Assembly (NCBI GenBank): GCA_017993835.1
Contig: JAGOLX010000003.1
Coordinates: 1-64,000, forward strand
Source: Phycisphaerae bacterium
GTDB taxonomy: Bacteria > Planctomycetota > Phycisphaerae > Sedimentisphaerales > Anaerobacaceae
DNA: 64,000 nucleotides
Reading direction: 5' to 3'
The translations under genes were made by a program, and so were the position numbers. Below the pieces are notes generated by a model, which searched no databases, was not told where the DNA came from, and saw nothing but the letters and a program-made list of their open reading frames with translations. Every line of letters begins with the position of its first letter. Positions within the stretch are counted from its first letter, which is position 1. Shown piece after piece: positions 63,413 through 64,000 of this stretch.

Positions 63413-64000
63413 TCACTTTCCCGAAACCAGGCTCGACATCTTGAAGATCGGCAGAATGATGCTCATCGCGATGAAGCCGACGAGGCATCCCATGCAGACG
63501 ATCATGATGGGTTCGATCATCGAGGTCACCGCTTTGATCACGGCCTTGAGTTCGCGTCCATAGAAGTTGGAGATGTCGCGGAGCACGTCCGCCATGTTGC
63601 CGGAGTCCTCGCCGGAACGAATCATCTGCACGACGCTGCTGGGCATCAGCTTGGATTGCGCGAGGGCCGCGGCGACCTTCTTGCCTTGTCGCACCTCCTC
63701 GTAGACGAACAGCCACATTTCCTTGTAGAGGATGTTGCCCGAGATATGGGCGGTGATCGACAGGGTGTTGAGAATCGGCACGCCGGCGCGGGTCAGCACG
63801 CCCATGGTGTGCAGGCCGCGAGTGATGTACAGGCTCCGGCACAACGTGCGAATCAGCGGAAGGACCAGCTTGGTCCTGTCCCACCACAGACGACCTATCG
63901 TCGTGCCGATGAAGAAGTAGAAACCCCAAATGGCCGCGCCGATGCACGGGATGATCGCGTACCACCAATGGCGAAGGAACGCGCTGGTCGCCATCAGGAT
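63413..64000 (-). CDS. Type II secretion/type IV pilus inner-membrane platform protein (PulF/PilC family), partial
   Basis: The C-terminal 195 or so residues of an inner-membrane platform protein; the reading frame continues past the right edge (full length is about 400). Seen are membrane segments (AIIPCIGAAIWGFYFFIG and IEPIMIVCMGCLVGFIAMSI) and the conserved cytoplasmic core GVLTRAGVPILNTLSITAHI, QMIRSGEDSGNMADVLRDIS. An ATG at 63994 is internal. It leads a transcription unit with the two pseudopilins. Confidence 0.92.
   Translation of the reverse strand: MLMATSAFLRHWWYAIIPCIGAAIWGFYFFIGTTIGRLWWDRTKLVLPLIRTLCRSLYITRGLHTMGVLTRAGVPILNTLSITAHISGNILYKEMWLFVYEEVRQGKKVAAALAQSKLMPSSVVQMIRSGEDSGNMADVLRDISNFYGRELKAVIKAVTSMIEPIMIVCMGCLVGFIAMSIILPIFKMSSLVSGK

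Overview
The window looks like chromosome from a GC-rich planctomycete, most likely a Phycisphaerae-type bacterium; this is inference from gene content, as no rRNA is present. The signs are three ECF sigma factors each followed by a membrane-anchored LolA-like partner, a fourth sigma factor beside a very large receptor Ser/Thr kinase, BlaI/M56 regulators carrying leucine-rich repeats, dockerin and PD40 secreted proteins, large parallel beta-helix proteins, Tat-exported sugar-metabolism-like proteins and pseudopilins. Coding is dense, with some accessory stretches full of pseudogenes and short dispersed repeats.

Layout. 1-6500: a repeat, a secreted beta-helix protein and two sigma/partner pairs. 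6.6-9 kb: a shortened SecA. 9.1-12.7 kb: a chemoreceptor and CheW. 13-20.3 kb: an MBL-fold hydrolase, a prolyl oligopeptidase, a SWIM/SNF2 helicase and two exported hypotheticals. 20.4-23.7 kb: deoC and a beta-helix protein. 24.3-28.9 kb: SRP RNA, a four-helix-bundle (IVP) cassette, dnaX, recR and rpoN, the information-processing core of the window. 29-35 kb: an ABC exporter with a PDZ-like insert, a small DUF4177-like protein, two aldo/keto reductases, panB and an AT-rich locus with its own promoter, hairpins and terminator that I read as an undescribed small RNA candidate. 35.2-39 kb: BlaI plus an M56 protease-LRR receptor followed, in the same frame after one TAG, by a partial second copy of its C-terminal part. 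39-45 kb: an isomerase-like Tat protein, tRNA-Lys, an alcohol dehydrogenase, and a HAD phosphatase, sodium/solute symporter and DapA-like lyase cluster. 45.3-49.7 kb: an ISL3-type transposase remnant and a third sigma/partner locus with two partners. 50.1-56.8 kb: a PD40-dockerin protein, and a giant kinase ending in a paralogue of that protein, with its sigma factor. 56.8-62.3 kb: a sparse region with a tRNA 3' half, a multidomain PA14 protein, a decayed duplicate of its 3' end, repeats and tRNA-Val. 62.3-64 kb: type II secretion/type IV pilus-like genes running off the right edge.

How they work together. Much of the coding capacity is sensing at the envelope (sigma/partner pairs, M56-LRR, kinase, chemoreceptor) and export of large surface or secreted proteins (SecA, Tat proteins, pseudopilins, dockerin proteins). 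The observations I rate highest are the small RNA candidate at 32860-33159, the IVP cassette bounded by inverted repeats between SRP RNA and dnaX, the A9 slippage site in dnaX, the non-canonical sigma/LolA-like family, and the M56-LRR receptor with its TAG-separated duplicate.
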